From assembly GCF_022921055.1 (NCBI RefSeq), contig NZ_CP095061.1, positions 4,751,501 to 4,815,500 on the forward strand: a DNA stretch of 64,000 nucleotides, in the 5' to 3' direction. This document shows, piece by piece, positions 55,817 through 63,940 of the stretch (position 1 is the stretch's first letter; each line of letters starts with the position of its first letter). Below the pieces are notes generated by a model. It did no database searches and was not told the DNA's origin. It was given only the letters and a program-made list of their open reading frames with translations. The stretch is from Hymenobacter volaticus. GTDB lineage: Bacteria > Bacteroidota > Bacteroidia > Cytophagales > Hymenobacteraceae. Position numbers and translations under genes: made by a program.

Positions 55817-56521
55817 ATGCCAGATTTCACGCGCCGGGCTACGGAAGAAGAGTTGATGGACGACCACTCGCTGGCGACGGATGCGTTGCGTCAGAACCTT
55901 GATGAGTTGGAAACCATCAACACCTGGCTAGGTGGCTACGCACCGGTGCTGAACGCGCTGGAGCGTCTGCGCCCGCAGTTCCCAGCAGGCAGACCGCTGC
56001 GCCTCGCCGACCTTGGTAGCGGCGGCGGCGACACTTTACGCCACATGGCCCGCTGGGCACGCCGTCGCAAGATTCCGGTGGAGCTAATTGGCATTGACGC
56101 CAATGCTTTTATGCTTGATTATGCCGCTGATAAAGCGCGTGAATTTCCCGAAATCAGCTTCCAGCAGTACGACATCTTTTCGCCGGCCTTTCAGCAGCAA
56201 TCGTTTGACCTCATCACGTGCAGTTTGTTTTTGCACCACTTCCCCGATGAGGCGCTAACGCAGCTGCTGGCGCAGTGCCGGGCACAAGCCACCATCGGTG
56301 TCATCATCAACGATTTGCATCGGCACCCTTTGGCTTACTACAGCATCAAGTGGATTACCAGGCTATTTGGCGGCTCACACTTGGTCCAAAATGATGCGCC
56401 CTTATCGGTGGCTCGCTCGTTCAGCCGACAAGATTGGCAACGGCTGTTGCAGCAGGCAGGTATCAAGCGCTATTCGCTTCGCTGGCGCTGGGCCTTCCGC
56501 TGGCAAGTGGTGATATGGTGA
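55817..56521 (+). CDS. Class I SAM-dependent methyltransferase of the polyketide cluster
   Basis: Methyltransferase with the SAM-binding motif I LADLGSGGGDTLRHMA, acidic IGIDANAF at the end of strand 2 and the FDLITCSLFLHHFPD motif IV/post-IV region. A hydrophobic helix with VIINDLHRHPLAYYSI follows. The ATG at 55817 is preferred over a TTG six bases upstream. It starts 44 bp after the polyketide synthase stop and probably methylates its product (an SrsB-like role, though from a different methyltransferase family). Confidence 0.9.
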   Translation: MPDFTRRATEEELMDDHSLATDALRQNLDELETINTWLGGYAPVLNALERLRPQFPAGRPLRLADLGSGGGDTLRHMARWARRRKIPVELIGIDANAFMLDYAADKAREFPEISFQQYDIFSPAFQQQSFDLITCSLFLHHFPDEALTQLLAQCRAQATIGVIINDLHRHPLAYYSIKWITRLFGGSHLVQNDAPLSVARSFSRQDWQRLLQQAGIKRYSLRWRWAFRWQVVIW

Positions 56522-56588
56522 AGTAGGCACTAAGCTTGCCCCGCTAATTATTTACCCCTTGATGTTACAATCTCACAACTTAACTGCT

Positions 56589-57497
56589 TCAGCTCCATAA
56601 GTCGGCGGCTACGCGGAAGGTGTTGGCGTGAGCTTCGATGATGTCGGCTATCCGTGGCGAATAGCCACCACCCATGCACACAACTACCGGCAGGGCGTGG
56701 CGGTGGCAGAGGGCAAGCACAAACTCGTCGCGCTGGCGGCACCCTTCGCGGGTTAGCGCTAGGTGGCCGAGTTTGTCGGTAGCCAGCACATCGACGCCAC
56801 TGAGGTAGAACACAAAATCGGGCTGTACTTCGTCGAGGAGGCGCGGCAAGGTGTTGGATAGCAAGGCGAGGTACGTGGCATCATCGGTGGCGTCGGGTAG
56901 CGGCAGGTCGAGGTCGGAGTGCTCTTTGCGGTGCGGGTAGTTGCGGGCGCCGTGCATCGAGAAAGTAAACACCCGGGGCTCGAACTGAAAGATAGCTGCC
57001 GTGCCATTGCCTTGGTGCACATCGAGGTCCACAATAAGAACTTTGCTAACGCCTAGCGCCGGGTTGGCTAGCAGATAATCGGCGGCGGCGGCTTGGTCGT
57101 TGAGCAAGCAGAATCCTTCGCCCCGGTTGCGGAAAGCATGATGCGTACCGCCCGCAATATTGAGCGCAATACCGCTACTTAGTGCCCGACGCGTGCATTC
57201 GAGGGTGCCACCCAGAATAGTTACTTCCCGCTCAAACAGCTGCGGACTCCACGGAAAACCAGTGGCTCGTTCTTCCTGACGGGTTAGGTTGCCAGTGCGC
57301 AGCCGCTGGTAGTACTCGTTGTCGTGGGTGCGCAGGATATCCGTGGCGGGTGGTACTGAAGGGGCAAAAAAGGCGCTTTCTGATACGGTACCCTCCCGCA
57401 AAAGCTGCTCGGGGAGCAACTCGTACTTCAGCATTGGGAAGCGGTGGTTATCGGGCAGCGGATGGGCGTAGAGCGGTGCCCAAGCAATAGAAAGCAT
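56589..57497 (-). CDS. Histone-deacetylase-family protein
   Basis: Zinc-dependent deacetylase of the arginase/HDAC fold (bacterial AcuC/APAH-like group). Visible: substrate-channel histidines in GGTHHAFRNRGEGFCLLND, metal ligands in LIVDLDVHQGNGTAAIF and FVFYLSGVDVLATDKLG, and the GGGYSPRI loop. Full length at 302 residues. Substrates in bacteria are acetylated lysines or polyamines; here unknown. Convergent with the polyketide cluster and unrelated to it in strand. Confidence 0.93.
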   Translation of the reverse strand: MLSIAWAPLYAHPLPDNHRFPMLKYELLPEQLLREGTVSESAFFAPSVPPATDILRTHDNEYYQRLRTGNLTRQEERATGFPWSPQLFEREVTILGGTLECTRRALSSGIALNIAGGTHHAFRNRGEGFCLLNDQAAAADYLLANPALGVSKVLIVDLDVHQGNGTAAIFQFEPRVFTFSMHGARNYPHRKEHSDLDLPLPDATDDATYLALLSNTLPRLLDEVQPDFVFYLSGVDVLATDKLGHLALTREGCRQRDEFVLALCHRHALPVVVCMGGGYSPRIADIIEAHANTFRVAADLWS

Positions 57498-57640
57498 GGA
57501 GTAATAAGGGAGGTGTTGAAGTAACAGGTAGCAGGTGAAATTGATGAGGTGCTAAAGAGAAAATAATCTGGTTCTATTTCCCTCACTCCTAGCGTTTGCT
57601 ACCCCCTATTCACCTTCATAACCCAATGCCCTAAAACGAT

Positions 57641-57666
57641 AATAACCGCCTTTCCAGACGGTTATT
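57641..57666 (-). terminator. Terminator of tRNA-Val
   Basis: 8-bp stem AATAACCG/CGGTTATT (57641-57648 with 57659-57666) about 20 nt past the tRNA 3' end on the minus strand, followed by a T-containing tract. Confidence 0.65.
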
Positions 57667-57687
57667 TCGGATTCGGTGCGATTTGCG

Positions 57688-57762
57688 TGGGGCGTACTGG
57701 GCTCGAACCAGTGACCCCTACCTTGTCGAGGTAGTGCTCTGAACCAACTGAGCTAACGCCCC
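57688..57762 (-). tRNA. tRNA-Val (GAC)
   Basis: Complete 75-nt cloverleaf on the minus strand: acceptor GGGGCGT pairs with ACGCCCC, anticodon stem CTACC/GGTAG with loop TCGACAA giving anticodon GAC, standard D and T arms (GGTTCGAGCC). CCA is not encoded. Confidence 0.95.
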
Positions 57763-57792
57763 GCAAATCGGCTGGCGGCGGCCGTAAAGAGC

Positions 57793-57800
57793 CAAAGATA
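57793..57800 (-). promoter_or_regulatory. -7 promoter element of tRNA-Val
   Basis: Exact TATCTTTG (TAnnTTTG) on the minus strand about 30 nt before the mature tRNA. No good -33 partner was found. Confidence 0.5.
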
Positions 57801-57962
57801 GTAACTGTTCTTAAAGATGCTAGCTACTATACCAAAACTTTTATGCTAGAAAATAAAGGCGGCGCAACCTTACGTAGTTCCCCAAGTATAGGCCCTTAGT
57901 TGAACCCTACTTTCTCTGCCCTATGGGCTGGGCTCAACCTCAACTTTTAATCTGTGCCACCC

Positions 57963-58634
57963 ATGAAAAAACTGTTTCTCTTATTCTCTATTTGCAGCGT
58001 CGGCTTTAGCGCAATGGCGCAGCAAAGCGTTGACGGTGTGCGGTCTTCCACCGACTACGCACCTTCTACCAGCGATTCACGCAACAACGGCTTCGGCATC
58101 AAAGGCGGCCTCAATCTGATTGACTTGCACGGCAGCGACACCGAAAACTACAGCGACCTATCGAACCTGAAGACTTACCATGTTGGCGTGTACGCCCAAT
58201 TCGGCCTCAACGACAAGGTTTCTATTCAGCCCGAAATATTGTTCAGCCGCAAAGGCTTCGACGACCGGGCCAGCAGCACAGGTAGCAACAACCCAGTGCG
58301 CGAAACGCGTCTCGACTACGTTCAGGTGCCGGTTCTGTTCGTGTACAACTTCCTCGACAACGTGAGTGTGCATGTAGGGCCACAGGCTTCGTTGCTGGTG
58401 CGGGTTAAAGACCAGGGTGTCGAGAAAGGCATTAGCGGAGCTGGCTTTCATAGCTTGGACTACGGCGTAGTCGGTGGCCTCGAAGCCCGGGTAGGCCCGG
58501 CCCGCGTGGGTGCCCGTTATGATTTAGGACTAGCCAAAATCTATGATGACCCAAGTGCTTCCGGCAGACAAGCCTTTAGCAACGTCAAGAACGGCGCCTT
58601 CCAGCTGTACGTAGGCATAGGCTTCACCAACTAG
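57963..58634 (+). CDS. PorT-like outer-membrane beta-barrel protein
   Basis: A 223-residue exported eight-strand-type barrel with signal peptide (MKKLFLLFSICSVGFSAMAQ). The mature part opens FGIKGGLNLIDLHG and has alternating strands (YAQFGLNDKVSIQPEILFS, DYVQVPVLFVYNF, VGPQASLLV) typical of PorT/OmpA-like small barrels; it ends YVGIGFTN. The ATG at 57963 is preferred over 57954. Family role ranges from T9SS assembly to unknown porins, so no specific function is claimed. A very long terminator follows. Confidence 0.88.
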   Translation: MKKLFLLFSICSVGFSAMAQQSVDGVRSSTDYAPSTSDSRNNGFGIKGGLNLIDLHGSDTENYSDLSNLKTYHVGVYAQFGLNDKVSIQPEILFSRKGFDDRASSTGSNNPVRETRLDYVQVPVLFVYNFLDNVSVHVGPQASLLVRVKDQGVEKGISGAGFHSLDYGVVGGLEARVGPARVGARYDLGLAKIYDDPSASGRQAFSNVKNGAFQLYVGIGFTN

Positions 58635-58648
58635 TCCTTTTATTCTTG

Positions 58649-58699
58649 CAACAACAAACAAAAGGGAAGCCAGCGCGGCTTCCCTTTTGTTTGTTGTTG
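58649..58699. terminator. 23-bp perfect inverted-repeat terminator
   Basis: Arms 58649-58671 and 58677-58699 are perfectly complementary with a 5-nt loop. It follows the PorT-like gene and overlaps the leader of the DUF6992 gene. Confidence 0.9.
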
Positions 58700-58721
58700 G
58701 GCTATTGTACGTTGCTACCTT

Positions 58722-59227
58722 ATGGCTTTTCTTTTCCTCGATTTGTTGCCTGCCATCAACCACGGCCGTGAGCTGCTGGCGGAACGCGCATGGCCGTGCT
58801 CGGTACTTGGGCGCTGCTCAACCTGTTGATAAGCGGCTACTACGTGAACCGCTCGGGTGGGCGTACCGAAGCCGTCTATTTTCATCAGATGAATCTGGGC
58901 TGGAACTTCGTGAATGTGGCGCTGGCGGTCTGGGGAATGTTGCAGGCGCACCCCAATCAGGTAGCGGGCCTTACTCTGGCTGAGAGCTTCACGGCGCAAT
59001 TCAACTTCGAGAAGATTCTGCTGTTCAATGCGGGGCTTGATGTAGCTTATATCTGCACGGGGAGCTGGCTACGGGCGCGGGCTGCCACTGCCCTTAAAGT
59101 CCCCGAACGGCTACTTGGCTTTGGCCGCTCGTTGTGGCTTCAGGGCGCGTTCCTGCTCTTATTCGACGTAGGCTTCTACTTGGTGTATCATCAACAGGCT
59201 GCTCAACTGCTAGAGCTGTTGCCCTAA
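58722..59227 (+). CDS. DUF6992 membrane protein (apparent frameshift)
   Basis: Small integral membrane protein of the DUF6992 family, about 168 residues after repair. The N-terminal piece MAFLFLDLLPAINHGRELLA loses frame near 58788; adding one G gives ERGMAVLGTWALLNLL and joins the downstream frame with YFHQMNLGWNFVNVALAVWG. Four hydrophobic helices are predicted. Without repair a product could start only at the internal ATG (58790). Function is unknown. A terminator follows. Confidence 0.78.
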
Positions 59228-59234
59228 AACCAGG

Positions 59235-59266
59235 AAGACCCTACCGCATTCGGTAGGGTCTTTTTC
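59235..59266 (+). terminator. Terminator after DUF6992 gene
   Basis: 12-bp perfect stem (59235-59246 with 59251-59262, loop CATT) and a T run just after the stop codon. Confidence 0.9.
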
Positions 59267-59312
59267 AATAAAATAAAGGCGTTGTGGGTTTTCGGCCGGG
59301 TGGAATGGCAGC

Positions 59313-59885
59313 CTAGCTGCGCGGCGCGTGGGCGCCTTCCAGTATTTCCTCTACTATCTTTTTGTTGAAGGCAGGAATGTCGTCGGGGTTGCGGCTGGTA
59401 ATGAGCCCTTTATCAACCACCACTTCCGAGTCTTCCCACTGGGCACCAGCATTTTTGAGGTCGGTTTTGATGCTAGGGAAGCTGGTCATGCGCTTACCGT
59501 GCACGAGGCCCGTTTCGATGAGGGTCCAGGGACCGTGGCAGATGGCGGCCACTACTTTGCCGGAGCGCATAAATTCGCCTACAAAGTTTACCACGTCTTG
59601 CTCGACGCGCAGCTTGTCGGGGTTGATTTGGCCGCCGGGCAACACCAGGGCGTCGTAGTCGGCTACGCGTGCCTCACCTATTACTTTATCAACATCCACT
59701 TTGTCGCCCCAATCGGTTTTGTCCCAGCCTTTGATGGAGCCGCTTTTCAAGGAAATAACGTCTACTTCGGCGCCTTCGCCTTCGAGGTAGCTTTTGGGTT
59801 CGGTAAGCTCTACTTGCTCGAAACCATCGGTGGCTACAATGGCTATTTTCTTGCCTTTCAGTTTGTCGCTGCTGAAGATACTCAT
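59313..59885 (-). CDS. DJ-1/PfpI family protein
   Basis: A 190-residue class I glutamine-amidotransferase-like protein of the PfpI/YhbO branch, linked to protease, deglycase or stress functions. Conserved Glu in the first strand region, nucleophilic Cys in VVAAICHGPWTLIETG, and VDKGLITSRNPDDIPAFN near the end match the family. No signal peptide. Alone between convergent/divergent neighbours. Confidence 0.92.
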   Translation of the reverse strand: MSIFSSDKLKGKKIAIVATDGFEQVELTEPKSYLEGEGAEVDVISLKSGSIKGWDKTDWGDKVDVDKVIGEARVADYDALVLPGGQINPDKLRVEQDVVNFVGEFMRSGKVVAAICHGPWTLIETGLVHGKRMTSFPSIKTDLKNAGAQWEDSEVVVDKGLITSRNPDDIPAFNKKIVEEILEGAHAPRS

Positions 59886-60010
59886 GCTGTGTGTCCTTTA
59901 GAAAAAACGAGGCGGCGGTATGTCCGCGCCGGTTTTTCTTACGCCCAGCTTCCGTAGCAGGTTTACCTTAGGCGGCTTTCTGCCCGAGTTATGCACTCCC
60001 TCTGAACCCG

Positions 60011-60517
60011 CTACTCCTGGCGAAGCTGCTTGAGTTGTTTGCGCACTCGTTTCACCCGATCATCAAAGCCGTCGGGGTCGTACTCAATGCCGGGCACGTC
60101 CAGTTCTTCCAGCATATCCATCAGGTCATCGGGGTGTTCGGTGCGGGTACCCGATTTTACCGATACAAAAGCCATTTCCGACCAGAGCAATGCCTTAAGG
60201 CGCTGCCCATCTTCGCTTAGCATTTGCATCTCTACTACCAAGTTGGAATTGTCGTAATGGATGAGCTGGCTGCGCACGAGCACTATCTCGCCGTGGTTGG
60301 CGGGCCGTAGGTAGCTGATGTGGTGTTTGGTGATAACCCAGCTGGTACCAAGCTCCCGCGTAAGCGCCCCCAGGTTGAGGGCGTAGTGCTGCGTGGTGTG
60401 TTCTTCGCGCGCATTCAAGAAATAGTCGAGGTAGCGGGCATTGTTGAGGTGGCCCATCATGTCGCAGTCCTGGAAATGAATCCGATGCGTGGTTTCGGGA
60501 GTTCGCAATAAAGGCAT
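60011..60517 (-). CDS. Hot-dog fold acyl-CoA thioesterase
   Basis: A 168-residue 4HBT-type thioesterase with the catalytic motif FQDCDMMGHLNNARYLDYF at the long central helix, and sheet strands VITKHHISYLRPA and IVLVRSQLIHYDN. It should hydrolyse acyl-CoA thioesters; substrate unknown. The C-terminal 40 residues are basic and helical, beyond the fold. Confidence 0.9.
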   Translation of the reverse strand: MPLLRTPETTHRIHFQDCDMMGHLNNARYLDYFLNAREEHTTQHYALNLGALTRELGTSWVITKHHISYLRPANHGEIVLVRSQLIHYDNSNLVVEMQMLSEDGQRLKALLWSEMAFVSVKSGTRTEHPDDLMDMLEELDVPGIEYDPDGFDDRVKRVRKQLKQLRQE

Positions 60518-60680
60518 GGGGTTGCAGCTATAGGTCAGAGAGTAGTTCGGGGCGGAAGCAGCACCAGGTGATAAATATTTAACTCGACGGGCGGGTCATA
60601 TACTCGGCAGTTGTGTGCTCTGAAAAGGAAACGTGGCAAACCATTGCTGCCAGAATAGGTTTCAAACCAAGAAGCGCTTT

Positions 60681-61778
60681 TTAGATGGGGTATACATCGG
60701 CTACTACTTGGTGGGCGGCGGGTTTGCGGTTGTCGGTTGGGGTATCGAACACGATCAGCACGTGTTTGTCGTCGAGCAAGCCCATGCCTTCGGCTTTGTC
60801 TTGGCCAGCCGTGGGGCCGAACCCGTGGGGCACGTCGAAGAGGCGCTGTAGCTTGTCGGGACCAACGAGACTGTCTTGCTCGCAGCGCAGAGCGTCGGGC
60901 CAGCAGTAAACGGCAATGGTACCGTCGAGGTCCATGGTGGGACCAGCTAGGAGCAGCAGGTCGGAGCCGCGTTGGCGCAATTCGCGTAATCCCATGCCGC
61001 CCAAGGCTAGGAAGTGTTTCTTGTAATACTTTTCGGTAGCACCCGCTAGTTCGGCGAGGCGCAAGCGGCCGTGCTTGTCTTCGCGGGGCAATAGTTCGAG
61101 CACCACTGCCCACCCGCGCAGCACAGGGCCGCGCAAGCCTACAAACAAGCGGCCATCGGGAGTCACTGCCAACCCTTCAATATCGAAGCCATTGTCTTTG
61201 CCCGGAATTTGCATGAACGGCTTTAAGTGCGGGTCCCGGACTAGGAGGTCCAGCAGCTCGTTGCTGGTGTCGGAGCCGTGGAGCTGGGCAGCACACAGCG
61301 TTTTGCCGGGTTCGGTGGGGTGCGGCGCTTCCCGAAACAGCTCATAGTCGCCCGTGGTAGGGTTCTGCAGCAGGGGAATGCGCGCCAGTAAGTAGCGGCT
61401 CGGCTCTTCTTTTACTTCGGCTAGCCGGGCAATTTGCTTGGCCATGTCATCGTCCTGCGGCTTGGGCTGCTTGCGCTTGCGGCTGTGCGAACCAATCACC
61501 CAGAGGTAATGGTCGGCTTCGGCCATGCCTTCGATGTCGATTTCCTCTTCGGCATCTTCACCCAGATCCAGCAGCTCACTTAACTCGTAGCGGCAGTGCC
61601 CCTTAAACTCGTTCGGGGCGCTCAGGCGCAGCCGCTCGATACTGGTGCGCTCGTCGCAGCTCACCCAGATATTGTCGCCGGTGCGCAGCACGGTGGAGAG
61701 GCCGTCGCGGACGTGCTTGCCATCGGCGTTGAGGCTGAGCTTAGGGTTGAAATGGAGCAGAGCTGATTGACGACGCAC
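60681..61778 (-). CDS. DUF3616 family protein
   Basis: A 365-residue soluble protein of the DUF3616 family, apparently a beta-propeller: repeated strand clusters with DDKHVLIVFDTP, GWAVVLELLPREDKHGRLRL and LGEDAEEEIDIEGMAEADHY. An acidic patch and a KRKQPKPQDDD linker are notable. No signal peptide, although some members are exported. Function unknown. Confidence 0.85.
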   Translation of the reverse strand: MRRQSALLHFNPKLSLNADGKHVRDGLSTVLRTGDNIWVSCDERTSIERLRLSAPNEFKGHCRYELSELLDLGEDAEEEIDIEGMAEADHYLWVIGSHSRKRKQPKPQDDDMAKQIARLAEVKEEPSRYLLARIPLLQNPTTGDYELFREAPHPTEPGKTLCAAQLHGSDTSNELLDLLVRDPHLKPFMQIPGKDNGFDIEGLAVTPDGRLFVGLRGPVLRGWAVVLELLPREDKHGRLRLAELAGATEKYYKKHFLALGGMGLRELRQRGSDLLLLAGPTMDLDGTIAVYCWPDALRCEQDSLVGPDKLQRLFDVPHGFGPTAGQDKAEGMGLLDDKHVLIVFDTPTDNRKPAAHQVVADVYPI

Positions 61779-62070
61779 GGGTGGAAGGTTGAGGTAGACG
61801 GAAAAGCTGTGCGAACGGCTTGCACTCAGGGAATGTTGCGGTGTAGATGCTAAGGGCCTGATGCCAAGCTCGGTCTGGTGGTGAGGCTAGGCACTTAGCT
61901 TGAAGTTAAGTATCTTATTTGCTATATCTTATTGATGTGGCCAGTTGAGAAGTTGCACGCTGTTTCGCACTACTCTATCGGGCACGTATACACCTAACAT
62001 TGTCTCACTTACCGCTACGTTGGTTATGGACCTCGTTACTTGTTCCCGCGCAGTACGTGTTGTTTTCACC

Positions 62071-62559
62071 ATGATCGGCCAATTCCGCCCTGTTCTGTTG
62101 GCTGCTAGTTGCTTCGTGGGGTTGCTGTTTTTCGGTGGCTGTGACCAAGCCACCGCGCCTGCCAAGAAAGGCAAGCCATATAAGGTGCTGAAGCTACAGG
62201 ATCCGGGAAACCACGTGTACAAGTATATGGCTTTGAAGGAGCAATTGTTGAACATTATGAGGCGTAATGGCCAGATCACACCCGAACAGCAACGACGCCA
62301 GAGAATTCGCCGTGACAGCCTCAACCGACTACCTCTCACTCCAGAAGTAAGAGACCAGCTTGCTCAGCTCATGGGCTTTAAAAATGACCTTCAACAACGC
62401 TACTTGATGAATCAAATAAATTTGGAGCGCAACGAGATATATAAAACCAATCCTTCCTTCTTCACAAAGTCTAGGCAAGCCCAGAGGAAATGGCTGCTTC
62501 TGTCGCAGGCTAGTAATGGTAGCTACCGCGGCACCCCGGACTACGTAGAAGTAGAATAG
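62071..62559 (+). CDS. Putative lipoprotein, 162 aa
   Basis: From the ATG at 62071 it has a lipoprotein signal (MIGQFRPVLLAASCFVGLLF then FGGC with Cys as the lipobox residue). The mature protein is basic and helical with PEQQRRQRIRRDSLNRLPLT and a long amphipathic helix. The frame stays open upstream to 61945 but that part is unlike a signal. Not recognised; resembles small Bacteroidota lipoproteins of unknown role. Confidence 0.72.
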   Translation: MIGQFRPVLLAASCFVGLLFFGGCDQATAPAKKGKPYKVLKLQDPGNHVYKYMALKEQLLNIMRRNGQITPEQQRRQRIRRDSLNRLPLTPEVRDQLAQLMGFKNDLQQRYLMNQINLERNEIYKTNPSFFTKSRQAQRKWLLLSQASNGSYRGTPDYVEVE

Positions 62560-62615
62560 GTATTTTCAACTACCATTGCTCCAATACTTGTGGCCCCTCG
62601 CTTTATTCTATGCAT

Positions 62616-63403
62616 ATGATGTTTAGCCAGCAAGTCGTTTGGATTACGGGGCTTCCACGGGTATTGGGGAGGCGCTGGCCTTACAATTTGCCCAGCAAGG
62701 GGCGCGGTTGGTGCTGTCGGCGCGCAATGTAGCGGCGCTGGAGCGGGTGCAGGCCGCTTGTGCACCCGCTCAGGTGCTGGTAGTTCCCCTCGATTTAACG
62801 GATGCTGCTAGCCTACCAGCCGCAGTGAAACAAGTACTAACGCAGTATGGCCGGTTGGATGTGCTGGTCAACAATGCGGGCCTGAGCCAGCGCTCTTTGG
62901 CCTTGGAAACCACCCTGGCCGTAGACCGGCAGCTAATGGAAGTGAATTACTTCGGTACCGTTGCGCTGACCAAAGCCGTGCTGCCGCATTTGCTTGAACA
63001 GGGCAGCGGACGGATAGTAGTGGTGAGTAGTTTGGTAGGCAAGTTTGGCTCGCCTTACCGGTCGGCCTACGCTGCTTCCAAGCACGCGCTCCACGGCTTT
63101 TTTGATTCGTTGCGGGCCGAACTAGCGGGCACCGGATTGGGAGTCACTTTAATCTGCCCCGGCTTCATCCGGACTACTATCTCCGTCAATGCCCTTACTG
63201 GCGACGGAACTCCTCTTGGAACCATGGACGATGCTACCAATAAGGGGTTAGCTCCCGCCACATTTGCCCGACGCGCTTTGCACGCCGTGGCAAAGGGCAA
63301 AAACGAAGTTTATATCGGGGGCCGCGAAACCCTCGGGGTGCTGCTGAAACGGCTTACCCCCGGGTTGTTTGCACGGTTCCTGACCAAGGCGAAGGTGCGC
63401 TAG
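62616..63403 (+). CDS. Short-chain dehydrogenase/reductase (apparent frameshift)
   Basis: Classical SDR oxidoreductase of about 262 residues after repair. The start MMFSQQVVWITG loses frame at the GGGG of 62648-62651; adding one G restores WITGASTGIGEALALQFAQQ, the cofactor motif TGxxxGIG. The rest is intact: LVNNAGLSQRS, catalytic Ser in VVVSSLVGKFGSP and YAASK in SAYAASKHAL. Substrate unknown; similar proteins are annotated as DltE/short-chain reductases. Confidence 0.9.
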
Positions 63404-63454
63404 TGCAGAAAAACTCGACATTTCGCGCAGCACAGTGGCTACCAGAACAGCAAC

Positions 63455-63874
63455 CTACTGGCCAGATTTGCGGCTTTGCATTTCGGCCTGCATCTGACGC
63501 TGTTTAGTTTTAAGTTGTTGGTACTGCGTAGGCGTGAGTACCTGCTGCATTTGTTGGTTGGAAGCTGTATTGATGCGCTTTAGCTCTGCCATTAGGGCGG
63601 GCCGATTGGTGGCGTATTGCTTTTGAGCATTGTTGGCTTGCTCAGCGGTGCTGGTCAGGATAGCCCGCACCTTCTGCTGCTGGTCGGGGCGCAGCTTCAG
63701 CTCGTCGGTCATTACATCAGTTAGGTCGCGGGCGGCGGTGGGGGCTACCGTGGGCGCGGGCGCAGGGGCTACACTTACAGATTTAGCTTCGGGAATATTC
63801 TTGTTGCGACGGGCACAGCCAGTGGCCAGGGAAGCCAGCAAGCACAGGGCGAGAAGAGGGCGAGAAAAGAACAT
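63455..63874 (-). CDS. Small Spy-like lipoprotein
   Basis: A 139-residue lipoprotein: signal ending LASLATGC (lipobox Cys20), a Pro/Ala-rich linker (APAPAPTVAPTA), then helices with LTxxQ-like motifs (LRPDQQQKVRAIL and LTPTQYQQLKTKQ) as in the Spy/CpxP periplasmic chaperone family. Proposed role is envelope-stress chaperone or metal/acid response; inferred from motif pattern only. Confidence 0.78.
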   Translation of the reverse strand: MFFSRPLLALCLLASLATGCARRNKNIPEAKSVSVAPAPAPTVAPTAARDLTDVMTDELKLRPDQQQKVRAILTSTAEQANNAQKQYATNRPALMAELKRINTASNQQMQQVLTPTQYQQLKTKQRQMQAEMQSRKSGQ

Positions 63875-63940
63875 AGCGCAGAAAAAGTATGAGTGTGTGT
63901 GGACCCCATACGCGAAAACCGCACCACTCGTCTATTCCGA

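Noticed and set aside
59328-59957. 209-codon plus-strand frame opposite the DJ-1/PfpI gene
   Set aside because: Runs antisense to a well-conserved enzyme; composition is biased to Phe/Val/Ala as expected for a shadow.
11570-62655. Programmed ribosomal frameshifting as the cause of the split genes
   Set aside because: Sites lack a shared slippery heptamer and downstream stem, and hit unrelated housekeeping genes; a systematic single-G loss explains all.
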